Origin: Hymenobacter latericoloratus
Lineage (GTDB): Bacteria > Bacteroidota > Bacteroidia > Cytophagales > Hymenobacteraceae
Direction: 5' to 3'
Length of the DNA stretch: 64,000 nucleotides
NCBI RefSeq assembly: GCF_014199535.1
Contig: NZ_JACHNV010000003.1
Location: forward strand, 373,289-437,288
Part shown: positions 34,068-43,396 of the stretch, piece after piece
Numbering within the stretch: position 1 is the stretch's first letter
How the letters are laid out: every line of letters begins with the position of its first letter
The notes under the pieces: model-generated
What the model was told of the DNA's origin: nothing
Database searches by the model: none
The model's input: only the letters and a program-made list of their open reading frames with translations
Program-made: the position numbers and the translations under genes

Positions 34068-34793
34068 TTAATCTGCGTCGTCGCCGGTAGGTTGCGGGCC
34101 GGTGGGGTTGGCTTGGAGGGCGGCTTTGTGCTGGCGCCAGTCGGGCATGAACTGGTCCATCAGGCCCCAGAAACGGGCGTTGTGCAGACGCTCGTGCAGG
34201 TGCACCAGCTCGTGCACCACCACGTAGGCGAGGCAGCCCGGAGGCTTTTTGGCTAGTTCCAGACTCAGCCAGATGCGGCGGGCCCCGATGTTGCAGGTAC
34301 CCCAGCGGGTGCGCATCTGCTTCACGCCCCAGGCCTCGGTCCGCACGCCCACAATCGGCTCCCAGTGAGCTAGCAACACCGGAATCTGCTCTTTCAGGCG
34401 GGCGCGGTACCAGGCGTTGAGCGCGGCCGCCCGCTCCTCAGCGGTAGCCGATTCCGCTATGTGCAGATCCAGGTGCTCGTCGGTGAGAACCACGCGGGGG
34501 CGACTGGTGGTGGCATGCACGCGGAGCTCGTAGGGGCGGCCCTGGTAGTAGTGCGGTTCGCCGGCGCTGTAGGTTTGGGCGGCCGGCGGGGGTAGGGCGG
34601 CGAACCGCGCCTGGTGCTTCTGAATCCAGGCCTGGCGGGACAGCACAAACTCCCGTAGGGTTTCCTCGGGCAGGCGCAAGGGAACGGCCACCCGCACCCG
34701 GCCCGCCGGCGGATACACTGTTACGCGCATGGTCCGGATGGCCTTGCGCACTACTTCCACGGATAGCCCGCCAATCTGGATAGTCTTACTCAT
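34068..34793 (-). CDS. YgjP-like (DUF45) zinc metallohydrolase
   Basis: The ATG at 34793 (MSKTIQIGGLSVEVV) gives 241 residues. The zincin motif VVHELVHLHERLHNARFW carries the two zinc His, the Glu base and the third ligand His. Upstream, GVKQMRTRWGTCNI is the conserved WGSC-like segment of YgjP proteins, and residues 20-90 carry the N-terminal SRR-like beta region. These cytoplasmic proteins resemble SprT and are often found near restriction-modification genes, but none is present here. Enzyme activity not established. Confidence 0.85.
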   Translation of the reverse strand: MSKTIQIGGLSVEVVRKAIRTMRVTVYPPAGRVRVAVPLRLPEETLREFVLSRQAWIQKHQARFAALPPPAAQTYSAGEPHYYQGRPYELRVHATTSRPRVVLTDEHLDLHIAESATAEERAAALNAWYRARLKEQIPVLLAHWEPIVGVRTEAWGVKQMRTRWGTCNIGARRIWLSLELAKKPPGCLAYVVVHELVHLHERLHNARFWGLMDQFMPDWRQHKAALQANPTGPQPTGDDAD

Positions 34794-34884
34794 GTAAACA
34801 CGACGGCCGGGCCCAGTATAGGCGGCCCTACCATTGCGCAAGGTACGCACGCGGCCGCAGCCCATCTAGCGAGTTGCGGGGACC

Positions 34885-35391
34885 TTACCAGCTCATCACG
34901 GTGGCACCGTTGCGCGCATCTATTTCCCGGATCTGACGCTGCTGGTGCACGGTTACGGTAATTTCCATGGAGCCCGTGCCCACTTCCAGTGAAAGAATAT
35001 GGCCGCCCACGGTGGCAAACGTTTTGTCGGCGGCTACGCCGTGCAGGTGCAGGGCCGGCTTGTTATCTTTCCAGGCGATGCTGCCGGTGAGGCTGGCCAT
35101 TTCCACGTCGCGGAAGGCTTTGGGGTCGTAGGTTTTGGTTTGGGCGTTCCAGAAGCCGAACGTGGGGTGCCCAAACCCAATGCCGGCCAGGCTGGCCCCC
35201 GGAATCTTCTCCCGCGTGGTCAGCTGCTCCAGCTCCTGCAGCACATTGTCGCCCTGGCGCAGCACTAGCAGAAAGCCCGTGGGCGTGCGCACGTACTTGG
35301 GCGCGGCGGGCTTGGGCGCCGATTGTCCGGCGGCCGCGTGCGCCAGCAGGCTCGCGCCGAGGGCGAGGATCGAGAGAAGGAAACGGTTCAT
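34885..35391 (-). CDS. Secreted PPC-domain (DUF296) protein
   Basis: The ATG at 35391 gives 168 residues with a signal peptide (MNRFLLSILALGASLLAHA, predicted cleavage after AHAAAG). The mature part is a PPC/DUF296 domain: GFLLVLRQGDNVLQELEQL, IPGASLAGIGF and LHLHGVAADKTFATVGGHI, with the metal-binding His residues in LHLHG and GGHI. The fold forms trimers and in plants is part of AT-hook DNA-binding proteins. A signal peptide in front of this domain is worth noting since most bacterial members are cytoplasmic. Function unknown. Confidence 0.75.
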   Translation of the reverse strand: MNRFLLSILALGASLLAHAAAGQSAPKPAAPKYVRTPTGFLLVLRQGDNVLQELEQLTTREKIPGASLAGIGFGHPTFGFWNAQTKTYDPKAFRDVEMASLTGSIAWKDNKPALHLHGVAADKTFATVGGHILSLEVGTGSMEITVTVHQQRQIREIDARNGATVMSW

Positions 35392-35468
35392 GGCGGGGAA
35401 GGGGGTAGGGTTGAGGGCGAAAGAAGGGGTAGGCCTATGGGGGTAGCCATCAGACGCTGGCGGCCACG

Positions 35469-35520
35469 AAAAGCCCGGTTCATGCAAAAGCTACCGTAGT
35501 GCTTTGTACGAACCGGGCCT
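35469..35520 (-). terminator. Terminator after the aldo/keto reductase gene
   Basis: AAGCCCGGTTCATGCAAA at 35470 pairs with TTTGTACGAACCGGGCCT with small mismatches; TTTT follows on the minus strand. It ends the reductase transcript about 20 bases past its stop. Confidence 0.7.
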
Positions 35521-35537
35521 GAGGTTACCATGGCGGC

Positions 35538-36413
35538 TTACTCGGAATCCGAAGAGCTGCCGCCGAGGTTTTCCAGCTCGGCCATATCGTCGAGGGTAAG
35601 GGACAGGGACGCGGCCTGCACGTTTTCTTCCAGGTGTTTCACCTTGGAGGTGCCCGGAATCAGCAGAATGTTGGGGGAGCGGTGCAGCAGCCAGCTCAGG
35701 GCCACCTGCTGCTTGCTGGCGTTATACTTCTGCCCAATTTTGGTCAGCTTGTTGAGGGCCTCCTCATTGCCGCCGGCCAAAGGGTACCACGGAATAAAGG
35801 CCAGGCCGTTTTTCTCGCAGAAGTTCAGCTCGGCCTCCCACTTGCGGTTGTCCACGCTGTACATGTTCTGCACCGACACCACTTTCACGTATTGCTGGGC
35901 CTGCTGAATCTGCTCCACGGTTACCTCCGAGAGGCCGATGTGCTTCACCAAGCCTTCTTCCTGCACCTGCTGCAGAAACTCCAGGGTTTGCTCAAACGGC
36001 ACTTCGGGGTCAACGCGGTGAAGCTGGTAGAGGTCAATCTGATCAAGCTTGAGGCGCTGCAGACTGCCCTCCAGGGCCTGGCGCAGGTGGTTGGGGCTGG
36101 CATCAATGGGCCACTGGTTAGGACCGGTGCGCAGCAGTCCGCCTTTGGTACCAATAATCAGTCCCGACTTATAGGGGTGCAGGGCTTCGGCAATCAGCTC
36201 CTCCGATACGTTCGGGCCGTAGCTGTCGGCGGTGTCAATGAAGTTGATGCCTAGCTCCACGGCCCGTTGCAGCACCCGGATGGCCTCGTCGTGGTCCTGG
36301 GGCGGCCCCCAGATGCCGTCGCCGGTGATGCGCATGGCCCCGTAGCCCATGCGGTTAATGGTCAAATCGCCGCCCAGACGGAAGGTAGCAGCGGGAGCAG
36401 TGGAAGTAGCCAT
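35538..36413 (-). CDS. Aldo/keto reductase
   Basis: The 291-residue protein has the AKR tetrad: Asp and Tyr in FIDTADSYGP, Lys in IGTKGG, His in YQLHRVDP. Its N-terminal LTINRMGYGAMRITGDGIWGPP and C-terminal LLIPGTSKVKHLEENV are typical of a plant/fungal-like oxidoreductase group common in bacteria. It likely reduces small aldehydes or ketones with NADPH. The acidic SSSDSE tail is unusual. Single gene with its own terminator. Substrate unknown. Confidence 0.85.
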   Translation of the reverse strand: MATSTAPAATFRLGGDLTINRMGYGAMRITGDGIWGPPQDHDEAIRVLQRAVELGINFIDTADSYGPNVSEELIAEALHPYKSGLIIGTKGGLLRTGPNQWPIDASPNHLRQALEGSLQRLKLDQIDLYQLHRVDPEVPFEQTLEFLQQVQEEGLVKHIGLSEVTVEQIQQAQQYVKVVSVQNMYSVDNRKWEAELNFCEKNGLAFIPWYPLAGGNEEALNKLTKIGQKYNASKQQVALSWLLHRSPNILLIPGTSKVKHLEENVQAASLSLTLDDMAELENLGGSSSDSE

Positions 36414-36595
36414 AGGACAGGTGGTTGGTAGTGGATGCAGAAAATACGCGGGGCAGGCCGTCGGTGTTGAGGCATGCCCCAGATTCTGTTGGCCCAGTGT
36501 TCTCCCGAAAGACCCTATAGTTCAGCTTGCTAAGAAGGCTAACTCCTCTGCTTCAACACGGGGTAGTACCCGTATCTGCGTTTATTTTTCGTGTG

Positions 36596-38386
36596 CTACC
36601 GGGGCGCAGATAACTGTAGCCGCTCTAGGGCTCGGGCCAACTCAGCGTCTTGGCCCAGCCGGATGTTTTGCCGAGTAGGAACAACCAAAATGTCTGGCGC
36701 AATGCCCTTGCCCTGATACCCTACCCCCCGATGCATAACCCGCCGCCCCGTCCAGCTGAGCAGGTAGGCGCGGCCCACGGCCGCAAAGTTCATTTCCCCG
36801 TTTGTGCCGCCGGTAGGCTGGCCCACCAAAAGCCCCAGGTGGTGCCGGCGCACCAGTTCCGCAATGGTTTCGCCGTAGCTGTAAGTGTGGGGGCCCACCA
36901 AGAAGGCCTTTGAAGCCGGGAGAAGCGGCAGTTGCGGCGCCTGGGCCCGGGTGGTAGCTCCGCGAAAAGTGACATGGTAGAAATTGGGTTTCCGAAGCAC
37001 CGGGGTAGCCGTGCTGTCGGGCAGAAGGGGCTGAGGGGAGAAGTGGGGTAGTATCCGCAGCAAATCGTAGGTAGGGCGCTGGCGGATATCCACTACCAAG
37101 GCCCGCGCCGCCTGCAGTTGGGGCAAGGCCCGCCGGAAATCGGCGTAGCGCAGTCGGGCGGCATCCAGGTAAAAGCAGCCGGGCGTTACCTCCCGCACCG
37201 GCGGCAACTGGTGGTACAGGCTGCCCTGCACCGTTTTGAAAGCGAGGGAATAAGAATACGAAGCCCCTGAGCTGTCCTGCAAGGTTAGGTTCGCGGTGGG
37301 CGCTATAGCTGCCAGTTCAGATAGCAGGGCTTCGGTGGCTACTTGCCGGGCCACTACGGGGCTGGTGGCCGGAATGGAACCCTCAAGCTCCGTCAGAAGC
37401 TCAGCTACGGGGCGGCCGCTGACTTGTGTTACCACCGTGCCCGGTGCTAACGCCGGCCGCAGCCGTTGGGGCGACTGGCGCACTACCACTTGCCCTTCGA
37501 CCCAGGCGAGCTGCAGGGCCCAGGGCGGTGGCACAATGGAGAGGCCGGTGCGGGTTTTGGGGCTCATGCGCACATGGCGGTCGGGCAAGCGGGCCAGTAG
37601 AACCCGGCAGGCCTGCAAAAGCTGCGCTTGGGTAGTCGTGTTAGCGGCTTGTTGCAACGCCAGGGCTAGGGCGGCCTCCCACTGCGCCTCGGCCAGCACC
37701 TCGCGGTAGGGGTAGAAGTGCTGAATAATGTTCCAGGTGAGCATCACGGTAGCCAGCCGGTGGGAGGACTCAGATGGCATAAGCCGCCGGACCCGGTGCC
37801 CCAACTGGCGCTGCAGTGGCTGTCGGTATTGGGTTTGAGTCAGTATAAGGGGTAGCACCAGGCGCACAGAATCGGTGAGGGCGGCTACGTACTGGTGCTG
37901 ACCACCGGGAAACAGGCTGTCCACCACCGTCTTTGGTTCCTCTCGGATAGCACTGGCGTAGGGCAAAGCGGCCAGCTGCATCATCACCCGCACTACTGGC
38001 AGGCCGGTTTTATCGAGTCCTAGCCCATGGTGCTCCCAGAAGTAGTAGGTAGTGGCAGCCAGTAAAAGCGCCGCCGGAACCGGTACGGCCTCGGGCGCTA
38101 CCTGGATGCGTACCTCCGGAGCCAGGGGCAGAAGCAGGCTGGCGAGGGTGCGGGCCAGGGCGGCATCGGTAGGGGCCCGGCGCACAACCGGAATGCTGCG
38201 CACCAGCACGGCTTCCCAGCTCAGGCGCGCCGTGTAGCGGTTGGGGTAGAAGTACTTCACGTCGCCCACTAACTTGGTCAGGGCCGTGAGGTTGCGGGTT
38301 TCGCGGGGCGAGAGGGGTAGCGGGGACGGAGCCGCGGTGGCCACAAGCGGCACCAGCGCCAGCAGCAGGCAGATAGAGCGTAGCAA
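36596..38386 (-). CDS. S41 family (tail-specific/tricorn-like) serine peptidase
   Basis: The 596-residue protein starts at a TTG, directly before a good signal peptide (MLRSICLLLALVPLVATA), so it is exported. An N-terminal helical region (25-300) is followed by a weak PDZ-like segment (VVTQVSGRPVAELLTEL) and the S41 catalytic core near residue 500, HTYSYGETIAELV, in which the Ser of SYGE corresponds to the catalytic serine. VGQPTGGTNGEMNF is the C-terminal family motif. A lysine partner was not identified with certainty. Likely periplasmic proteolysis; substrate unknown. Confidence 0.78.
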   Translation of the reverse strand: MLRSICLLLALVPLVATAAPSPLPLSPRETRNLTALTKLVGDVKYFYPNRYTARLSWEAVLVRSIPVVRRAPTDAALARTLASLLLPLAPEVRIQVAPEAVPVPAALLLAATTYYFWEHHGLGLDKTGLPVVRVMMQLAALPYASAIREEPKTVVDSLFPGGQHQYVAALTDSVRLVLPLILTQTQYRQPLQRQLGHRVRRLMPSESSHRLATVMLTWNIIQHFYPYREVLAEAQWEAALALALQQAANTTTQAQLLQACRVLLARLPDRHVRMSPKTRTGLSIVPPPWALQLAWVEGQVVVRQSPQRLRPALAPGTVVTQVSGRPVAELLTELEGSIPATSPVVARQVATEALLSELAAIAPTANLTLQDSSGASYSYSLAFKTVQGSLYHQLPPVREVTPGCFYLDAARLRYADFRRALPQLQAARALVVDIRQRPTYDLLRILPHFSPQPLLPDSTATPVLRKPNFYHVTFRGATTRAQAPQLPLLPASKAFLVGPHTYSYGETIAELVRRHHLGLLVGQPTGGTNGEMNFAAVGRAYLLSWTGRRVMHRGVGYQGKGIAPDILVVPTRQNIRLGQDAELARALERLQLSAPR

Positions 38387-38396
38387 GAATAAATAA

Positions 38397-38438
38397 ACCG
38401 GGGTAGTGAGGCCCCGAAAAGAGCCTTACTACCCCGGT
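38397..38438 (-). terminator. Terminator between outer-membrane factor and S41 peptidase genes
   Basis: ACCGGGGTAGTGAGGC pairs with GCCTTACTACCCCGGT (one G-T pair) around a short AT-containing loop, followed by TTTATTTATT on the minus strand. It lies about 85 bases past the efflux operon. Confidence 0.7.
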
Positions 38439-38522
38439 AAGGTTGCACTAACGATAAGGATGCCCAATGTAGCCCGGCAGCTTTCCTGCCTTCACTGGCA
38501 AACGAAAGGCTTCCGCCGGCGC

Positions 38523-40019
38523 CTACCGTTGAGGCTCCGCGGCCGGCGCGGGCGTCCAGCCGCCTCCAAGCCCGCGGTAGAGGTCAATGAGCAGCAGGAA
38601 CTGCTGGCGGCGCGTTTGGGTCAGGTTTAGTTCGGCATCCAGCACGCTGCGCTGGGCAGTTACTACCTCCAGGTAGGAGGCATAGTTGGCCTTGTAGAGG
38701 TCATCAGAGACGCTTACGGCTTTGTTCAGGGCTTCTACTTCCTGCTGCTGTAAGTCAAACATGCGCTGGTAGTTGCCAATGCCGCGCAGACTGGTACCTA
38801 CTTCCTCGAAGCCGGTTTGCACGGCTTTCTGGTAGTCGTTGTAAGCAATCTGCTGCTCGGCGGCCGAGCGGCGCAGGTCGGCTTTCAGGCCGTTGCGGTT
38901 GAGCAGGGGCGCGCTCAGGCCGGCCAGGAGCCCGTAGGCCAAAGAGCCAGGCGAGTTAAACAGTACCGAGGCGCGGTAGGCATTCACGCCAATGAATGGG
39001 GTAAGCGTGAGTGAAGGCAGGAAGGCAGCCCGGGCCGCCGACACATCGGCGCGGGCGGCTACCAGCTCCAGCTCGGCCTGCTGCACATCGGGGCGGCGCA
39101 GGAGCATGGAAGCCGGCAGACCAACCTGCACCTGAGCGGGTAGGGGCTGCTGCAAGATGGGCAGGCCCCGAGCAATGCGCTGGGGGTAGCGGCCCAGCAG
39201 ACGGTTTAGCTCGTTTTCGGTGGCGGCAATGCGCTGCTGGGCCTCGGCTTCCAGGCTGCGGGTGCGCAGCAATTGGGCCGTGAACTGCTGTACGGCCAGC
39301 TCGTTGGCGCGGCCGGCCTGTTTCTGCACCTTTACAATTTCCAGGGCCCGCTCCTGCAGGCGCTGGTTTTTGTTGAGTACGGCCAGCTCGTTATCCAGCC
39401 CTAGTAGGTTGAAATACAGCCGCGCCACCTCAGCCACTAAGGACGTTTCCACCAGGTGCCGGCCCTTTTCAGAGGCCAGTACCCGCAAGTAAGCGGCCTG
39501 TCGGCGCTGGCGCAACTTACCCCAAAGGTCCAGCTCCCAAGAGCTGCGTAGGCCCAGAAAGAAATCGGGGGTAGGGTTCGGAATGCGCTGCCTACCCTCA
39601 ATATTGGGCGAAAGGTTGGTGTCGTAATTACCGATACCGTTGAGGGTGTAATCACCGAATTTCTCCACGCCGGCGCTGGCCACCCCGTTCACGGTGGGCA
39701 GCAGGGCCCCGCGCTGCACCTGCAGGTTGGCCCGCGCAATTTCAATACGCTGAATGGCCGTGCGCAAATCGGGGTTGGCTTGCAGGGCCGTATCAATGAG
39801 CCCCACCAGGTTCCGGTCCCCGAAAAACTGCCGCCAGGGCTGGTCGGCCACGGAAGCGGAATCAGAGGTAGCAGCGGTGGCTGGGAAGGCGGCTGGCATG
39901 GTGGCCGCCGCGGGCTGCACGGTGGGCGCTGCTACCCGGCAACTGGCCGCCAGGGCCAATGCAGCCAGGGCCGGTAGTACGCGGTGAGTAAAAGGACGTA
40001 TCGGGTTTGAAGAGGTCAT
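38523..40019 (-). CDS. RND efflux outer-membrane factor (TolC/NodT family lipoprotein)
   Basis: The 498-residue protein has a lipoprotein signal ending LAASC (about residue 27) and two TolC-like repeats: DLRTAIQRIEIARANLQVQRGALLP near 90-115, YRASVLF-type beta segments, and RADVSAARAAFLPSLT in the second repeat. It forms the outer-membrane channel for the adjacent pump. It lies 79 bases after the pump gene and is the last gene of the operon. Substrate range unknown. Confidence 0.88.
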   Translation of the reverse strand: MTSSNPIRPFTHRVLPALAALALAASCRVAAPTVQPAAATMPAAFPATAATSDSASVADQPWRQFFGDRNLVGLIDTALQANPDLRTAIQRIEIARANLQVQRGALLPTVNGVASAGVEKFGDYTLNGIGNYDTNLSPNIEGRQRIPNPTPDFFLGLRSSWELDLWGKLRQRRQAAYLRVLASEKGRHLVETSLVAEVARLYFNLLGLDNELAVLNKNQRLQERALEIVKVQKQAGRANELAVQQFTAQLLRTRSLEAEAQQRIAATENELNRLLGRYPQRIARGLPILQQPLPAQVQVGLPASMLLRRPDVQQAELELVAARADVSAARAAFLPSLTLTPFIGVNAYRASVLFNSPGSLAYGLLAGLSAPLLNRNGLKADLRRSAAEQQIAYNDYQKAVQTGFEEVGTSLRGIGNYQRMFDLQQQEVEALNKAVSVSDDLYKANYASYLEVVTAQRSVLDAELNLTQTRRQQFLLLIDLYRGLGGGWTPAPAAEPQR

Positions 40020-40098
40020 GGGGCTAGCAGGGCTAGAGCTAAAAGCTAGAGTTAGTTTCCCTCCTCAGTTGAGCAGGGAAGCTATGTTCTTTAAGCCG

Positions 40099-43000
40099 TT
40101 AGGCGTGGGCAGGTTCCAGAGTTTCGGTGGGTTCGGCGAGCTGCTTGCGCTTCTTTTCCTTCTTGTCTCGGCCGGCGAACAGCACGTAGAGGCCCGGAAT
40201 CAGAATCACTCCGAACAGGGTGCCGATGAACATGCCGCCCGCGGCGGCGGTGCCGATGGAGCGGTTACCCAGGGCGCCCGCGCCGGTAGCAATGGTTAGC
40301 GGAATCAGGCCGGCAATGAAGGCGAAGCTCGTCATCAGGATGGGGCGCAGGCGGGAATAGCCGCCCTGCACGGCCGCTTCCAGCGCCGAGAGTCCTTCTT
40401 TGCGCTTGAGCACCGCAAACTCAATGATGAGGATGGCGTTTTTGCCCAGCAGACCAATGAGCATAACCAGCGAAACCTGGGCGTAGATGTTGTTTTCCAG
40501 GCCCAGCAGCTTCAGGAATAGGAAGGCTCCGAAGATGCCCGTTGGCAGGCTTAGGATAACCGGCAGGGGTAGCAGGAAGCTTTCGTACTGGGCCGCCAGC
40601 AGCAAGTACACGAACAAGAGCACCACGGCAAACACGTAAATGGCCTGGTCGCCGCTCAGGATTTGCTCCCGGGTCATGCCGCTCCACTCGTAGCTGTAGC
40701 CGCGGGGCAACTCCTTGGCCGCTACCTCTTCAATGGTCTTAATCACGTCGCCCGACGAGAAACCGGGGGCCGCGTCGCCGTTGAGCATGGCCGAGGTGTA
40801 CATGTTGTAGCGGGTGAGCTGCTCGGGGCCGTACACGCGCTCCAGGCGCACGAAGCTGGAGTAAGGTACCATCTCGTTCCGGTCGTTTTTCACGTACATC
40901 TTCAGCACGTCTTCGGGGCTGGTGCGGTAGCCGGGGGCGGCCTGCACCATCACCTTATACATCTGCCCGAAGCGGATAAAGTTGGAGGCGTAGAAGGAGC
41001 CCATCAGGGTTTGGAGGGTGCTCATGGCCTTGTCCACGGTCACGCCTTTCTTGGCCGCCTGGTCCTGATCGACGTGGATAAGGTACTGGGGGAAGCTGGC
41101 ATCGAAGCCGGTGAAGGCCCCGCCCACGGCCGGGGTGTTGGTGAGGGCCGTGATGAACTTCTCGGCTACCTGGGCCGTGGCGGGCAGGTCGCCGCGGCCG
41201 GTTTTGTCGAGCAGGCGCAGCTCGAAGCCGCTGGAGTTACCGAAGCCCGGCACGGTAGGCGGCGGGAAAAACTGAATGTCGGCGTCGTTGATGTGCTTGG
41301 TTTGCTCGTTGAGCTGGGCAATCAGGTCGGTTACCGATTCCTTGCGGTCGTCCCAGGTCTTGAGGTTAATCATGCCCATGCCATAGGAGGCGCCGGCTAC
41401 CTCGTTCATGAGGCTGTACCCCGCCAGGGTCGAAACCGATTCCACCGGGCCCAGCTTGGCCGCTACCTTCTGAATTTCGTCGAGCACTTTCTCAGTCCGC
41501 TCCACGGTAGCGCCGGGCGGGGTGGTCACGTTCACGTAAATCATGCCCTGGTCCTCGGTTGGGATAAAGCCGGCGGGCAGCACGGAGTTCACGCCCCAGG
41601 TAGCCAGGCAGAAGCCAAGGAGCAAGCCAATGGTGATGATGCGGCGGTTGGCCACCGTGCGCACCAGCCACTGGTAGCGGGTGGCCAGGGCCTCGTAGCG
41701 GCGGTTGAAGCCAGCAAAGAACCGGTCCATCAGCCCTTGCTTTTTGGTTTCGCCGTGCGCTACCGGCTTGAGCAGCAGGGCGCACAGGGCCGGCGTCAGG
41801 GTCAGGGCATTCACCCCCGAAATGACGATGGAAATAGCCAGCGTGAGCGAGAACTGGCGGTAGAACACGCCCACCGGACCTTCCATGAACGACACCGGCA
41901 CGAATACCGCCGACATTACCAGGGTAATGGCCACAATGGCGCCCCCGATTTCCGACATGGCTTCCATGGTAGCATCCATGGCGGAAAGGTGCTTCTCGTG
42001 CATTTTGGCGTGCACGGCTTCCACTACCACAATGGCGTTATCGACCACAATACCAATGGCCAGCACCAGGGCAAACAGCGTGAGCAGGTTGATGGAGAAG
42101 CCTAGCAGCTGCATGAAAAACAGCGTACCGATAAGGGCCACCGGCACCGCCAGGGCCGGAATCAGCGTGGAGCGCCAATCCTGCAAAAACAGGTACACGA
42201 CCACGAACACCAGCAGAAAGGCTTCTACCAGGGTGCGCATTACCTCATGAATGGAGGCATCGAGGAAGCGCGACACGTCGTAGGCCACGTTGTAGGTCAT
42301 GCCGGGCGGGAAGGACGTTTGCTTCAGCTCGGCCATGCGCTCCTTCACCTGCTTGATTACATCCGAAGCGTTGGAGCCGGGGCGCTGCTTGAGCATGATG
42401 GCCGCCGAGGGCTTGCCGTCAATCTTGGATACCATGCCGTAGCTGAGCACGTCGAACTTCACCTGGGCCACGTCCTTAAGGCGCAGCACCGAGCCGTCGG
42501 GGTTGGCACGCAGTACAATGTCCTCGTACTGCTTGGGCTCGAAGAGCTTGCCGGTGTAGCGCAGCACGTACTGCAGCATCTGGGCGTCCTGGCCCGAGCT
42601 TTCCCCCGATTTACCCGGGGCCGCCTCCACGTTCTGGGCCCGGATGGCTTCCACCACTTCCTCGGCCGACACGTTGTAGGCCACCATGCGGTCGGGCTGC
42701 AGCCACACGCGCATGGAGTACTCGCGCTGACCCATGATTTCGGCAAAGCCTACCCCGTTGATGCGCTTGAGCTCCTGCAGCACGTTGATGTCGGCGAAGT
42801 TGTAGATGAACTTCTCGTTCACCTTCGGGTCTTCGCTCATCACGTTGAGGTAGAGCAGCATACTGTTCACCTCTTTCTCGGTACTCACCCCCGCCCGGAT
42901 TACCTCCTCCGGCAACTCATCAATAATAGTTTGCACCCGGTTCTGCACGTTCACGGCCGCCAGGTCGGGGTCGGTTCCTACCTGGAAAAACACGGTAATC

Positions 43001-43266
43001 ACCGTCAGGCCGCTGTTACTACTCACCGACGACATGTAGGTCATGCCCGGCACCCCGTTGATGGCGCGTTCCAGCGGCGTGGCTACGGCCTTGGCGCACA
43101 CCTCGGCATTGGCGCCAGTGTAGCGAGCCGTTACCGTCACCGAAGGCGGCACGATATCGGGGAACTGGGTAATGGGCAGCGAAAACAAGGCCAGCCCACC
43201 CAGGAAGGTGATAAACAAGGAAATCACCAGCGAGAGAACCGGCCGGCGAATGAAGAGTGCGAGCAT
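40099..43266 (-). CDS. RND efflux inner-membrane permease (HAE1/AcrB type)
   Basis: The 1055-residue protein has the full HAE1 layout: TM1 near residue 10, two large periplasmic loops, and TM clusters at about 340-560 and 880-1040. Typical motifs include FIRRPVLSLVISL at the start, TPPGATVERTEKV, GYSYEWSGMTREQI, and TM10 LIGLLGKNAILIIEF with the relay lysine. In TM4, at the AcrB Asp407-Asp408 position, the sequence is VVDNAIVVVE (Asp409, Asn410), so the second relay acid is replaced by Asn. It exports hydrophobic drugs or dyes with proton motive force. It lies between the adaptor and outer-membrane genes. Confidence 0.92.
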   Translation of the reverse strand: MLALFIRRPVLSLVISLFITFLGGLALFSLPITQFPDIVPPSVTVTARYTGANAEVCAKAVATPLERAINGVPGMTYMSSVSSNSGLTVITVFFQVGTDPDLAAVNVQNRVQTIIDELPEEVIRAGVSTEKEVNSMLLYLNVMSEDPKVNEKFIYNFADINVLQELKRINGVGFAEIMGQREYSMRVWLQPDRMVAYNVSAEEVVEAIRAQNVEAAPGKSGESSGQDAQMLQYVLRYTGKLFEPKQYEDIVLRANPDGSVLRLKDVAQVKFDVLSYGMVSKIDGKPSAAIMLKQRPGSNASDVIKQVKERMAELKQTSFPPGMTYNVAYDVSRFLDASIHEVMRTLVEAFLLVFVVVYLFLQDWRSTLIPALAVPVALIGTLFFMQLLGFSINLLTLFALVLAIGIVVDNAIVVVEAVHAKMHEKHLSAMDATMEAMSEIGGAIVAITLVMSAVFVPVSFMEGPVGVFYRQFSLTLAISIVISGVNALTLTPALCALLLKPVAHGETKKQGLMDRFFAGFNRRYEALATRYQWLVRTVANRRIITIGLLLGFCLATWGVNSVLPAGFIPTEDQGMIYVNVTTPPGATVERTEKVLDEIQKVAAKLGPVESVSTLAGYSLMNEVAGASYGMGMINLKTWDDRKESVTDLIAQLNEQTKHINDADIQFFPPPTVPGFGNSSGFELRLLDKTGRGDLPATAQVAEKFITALTNTPAVGGAFTGFDASFPQYLIHVDQDQAAKKGVTVDKAMSTLQTLMGSFYASNFIRFGQMYKVMVQAAPGYRTSPEDVLKMYVKNDRNEMVPYSSFVRLERVYGPEQLTRYNMYTSAMLNGDAAPGFSSGDVIKTIEEVAAKELPRGYSYEWSGMTREQILSGDQAIYVFAVVLLFVYLLLAAQYESFLLPLPVILSLPTGIFGAFLFLKLLGLENNIYAQVSLVMLIGLLGKNAILIIEFAVLKRKEGLSALEAAVQGGYSRLRPILMTSFAFIAGLIPLTIATGAGALGNRSIGTAAAGGMFIGTLFGVILIPGLYVLFAGRDKKEKKRKQLAEPTETLEPAHA

Positions 43267-43297
43267 AGGTTGGGAGGTATCGGGAGGGTAGGAAGGA

Positions 43298-43396
43298 GGT
43301 AGGGAGCGGGGCTTGCCCCCGCCCGCCGTTCGCGCCTCAAAAACGATTCGGAGGTAGTGGGCAGGCGGCGGGCGGGGGCAAGCCCCGCTCCCTACC
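43298..43396. repeat. Perfect 31-bp GC-rich inverted repeat overlapping the adaptor stop codon
   Basis: Arms 43298-43328 and 43366-43396 are exact complements (GGTAGGGAGCGGGGCTTGCC... ) around a 37-base spacer. The right arm contains the stop codon (43392-43394) of the efflux adaptor, so the hairpin sits right at the adaptor-pump junction and could adjust the expression ratio. Confidence 0.85.

Noticed and set aside
40663..42105. 480-codon open frame antisense to the RND pump
   Set aside because: Composition (Gly/His/Val-rich) is that of a reading-frame shadow of a GC-rich gene; the pump frame is clearly the real one.
42247..43302. 351-codon open frame antisense to the pump N-terminus
   Set aside because: Same reason; His/Val-rich shadow without domain features.
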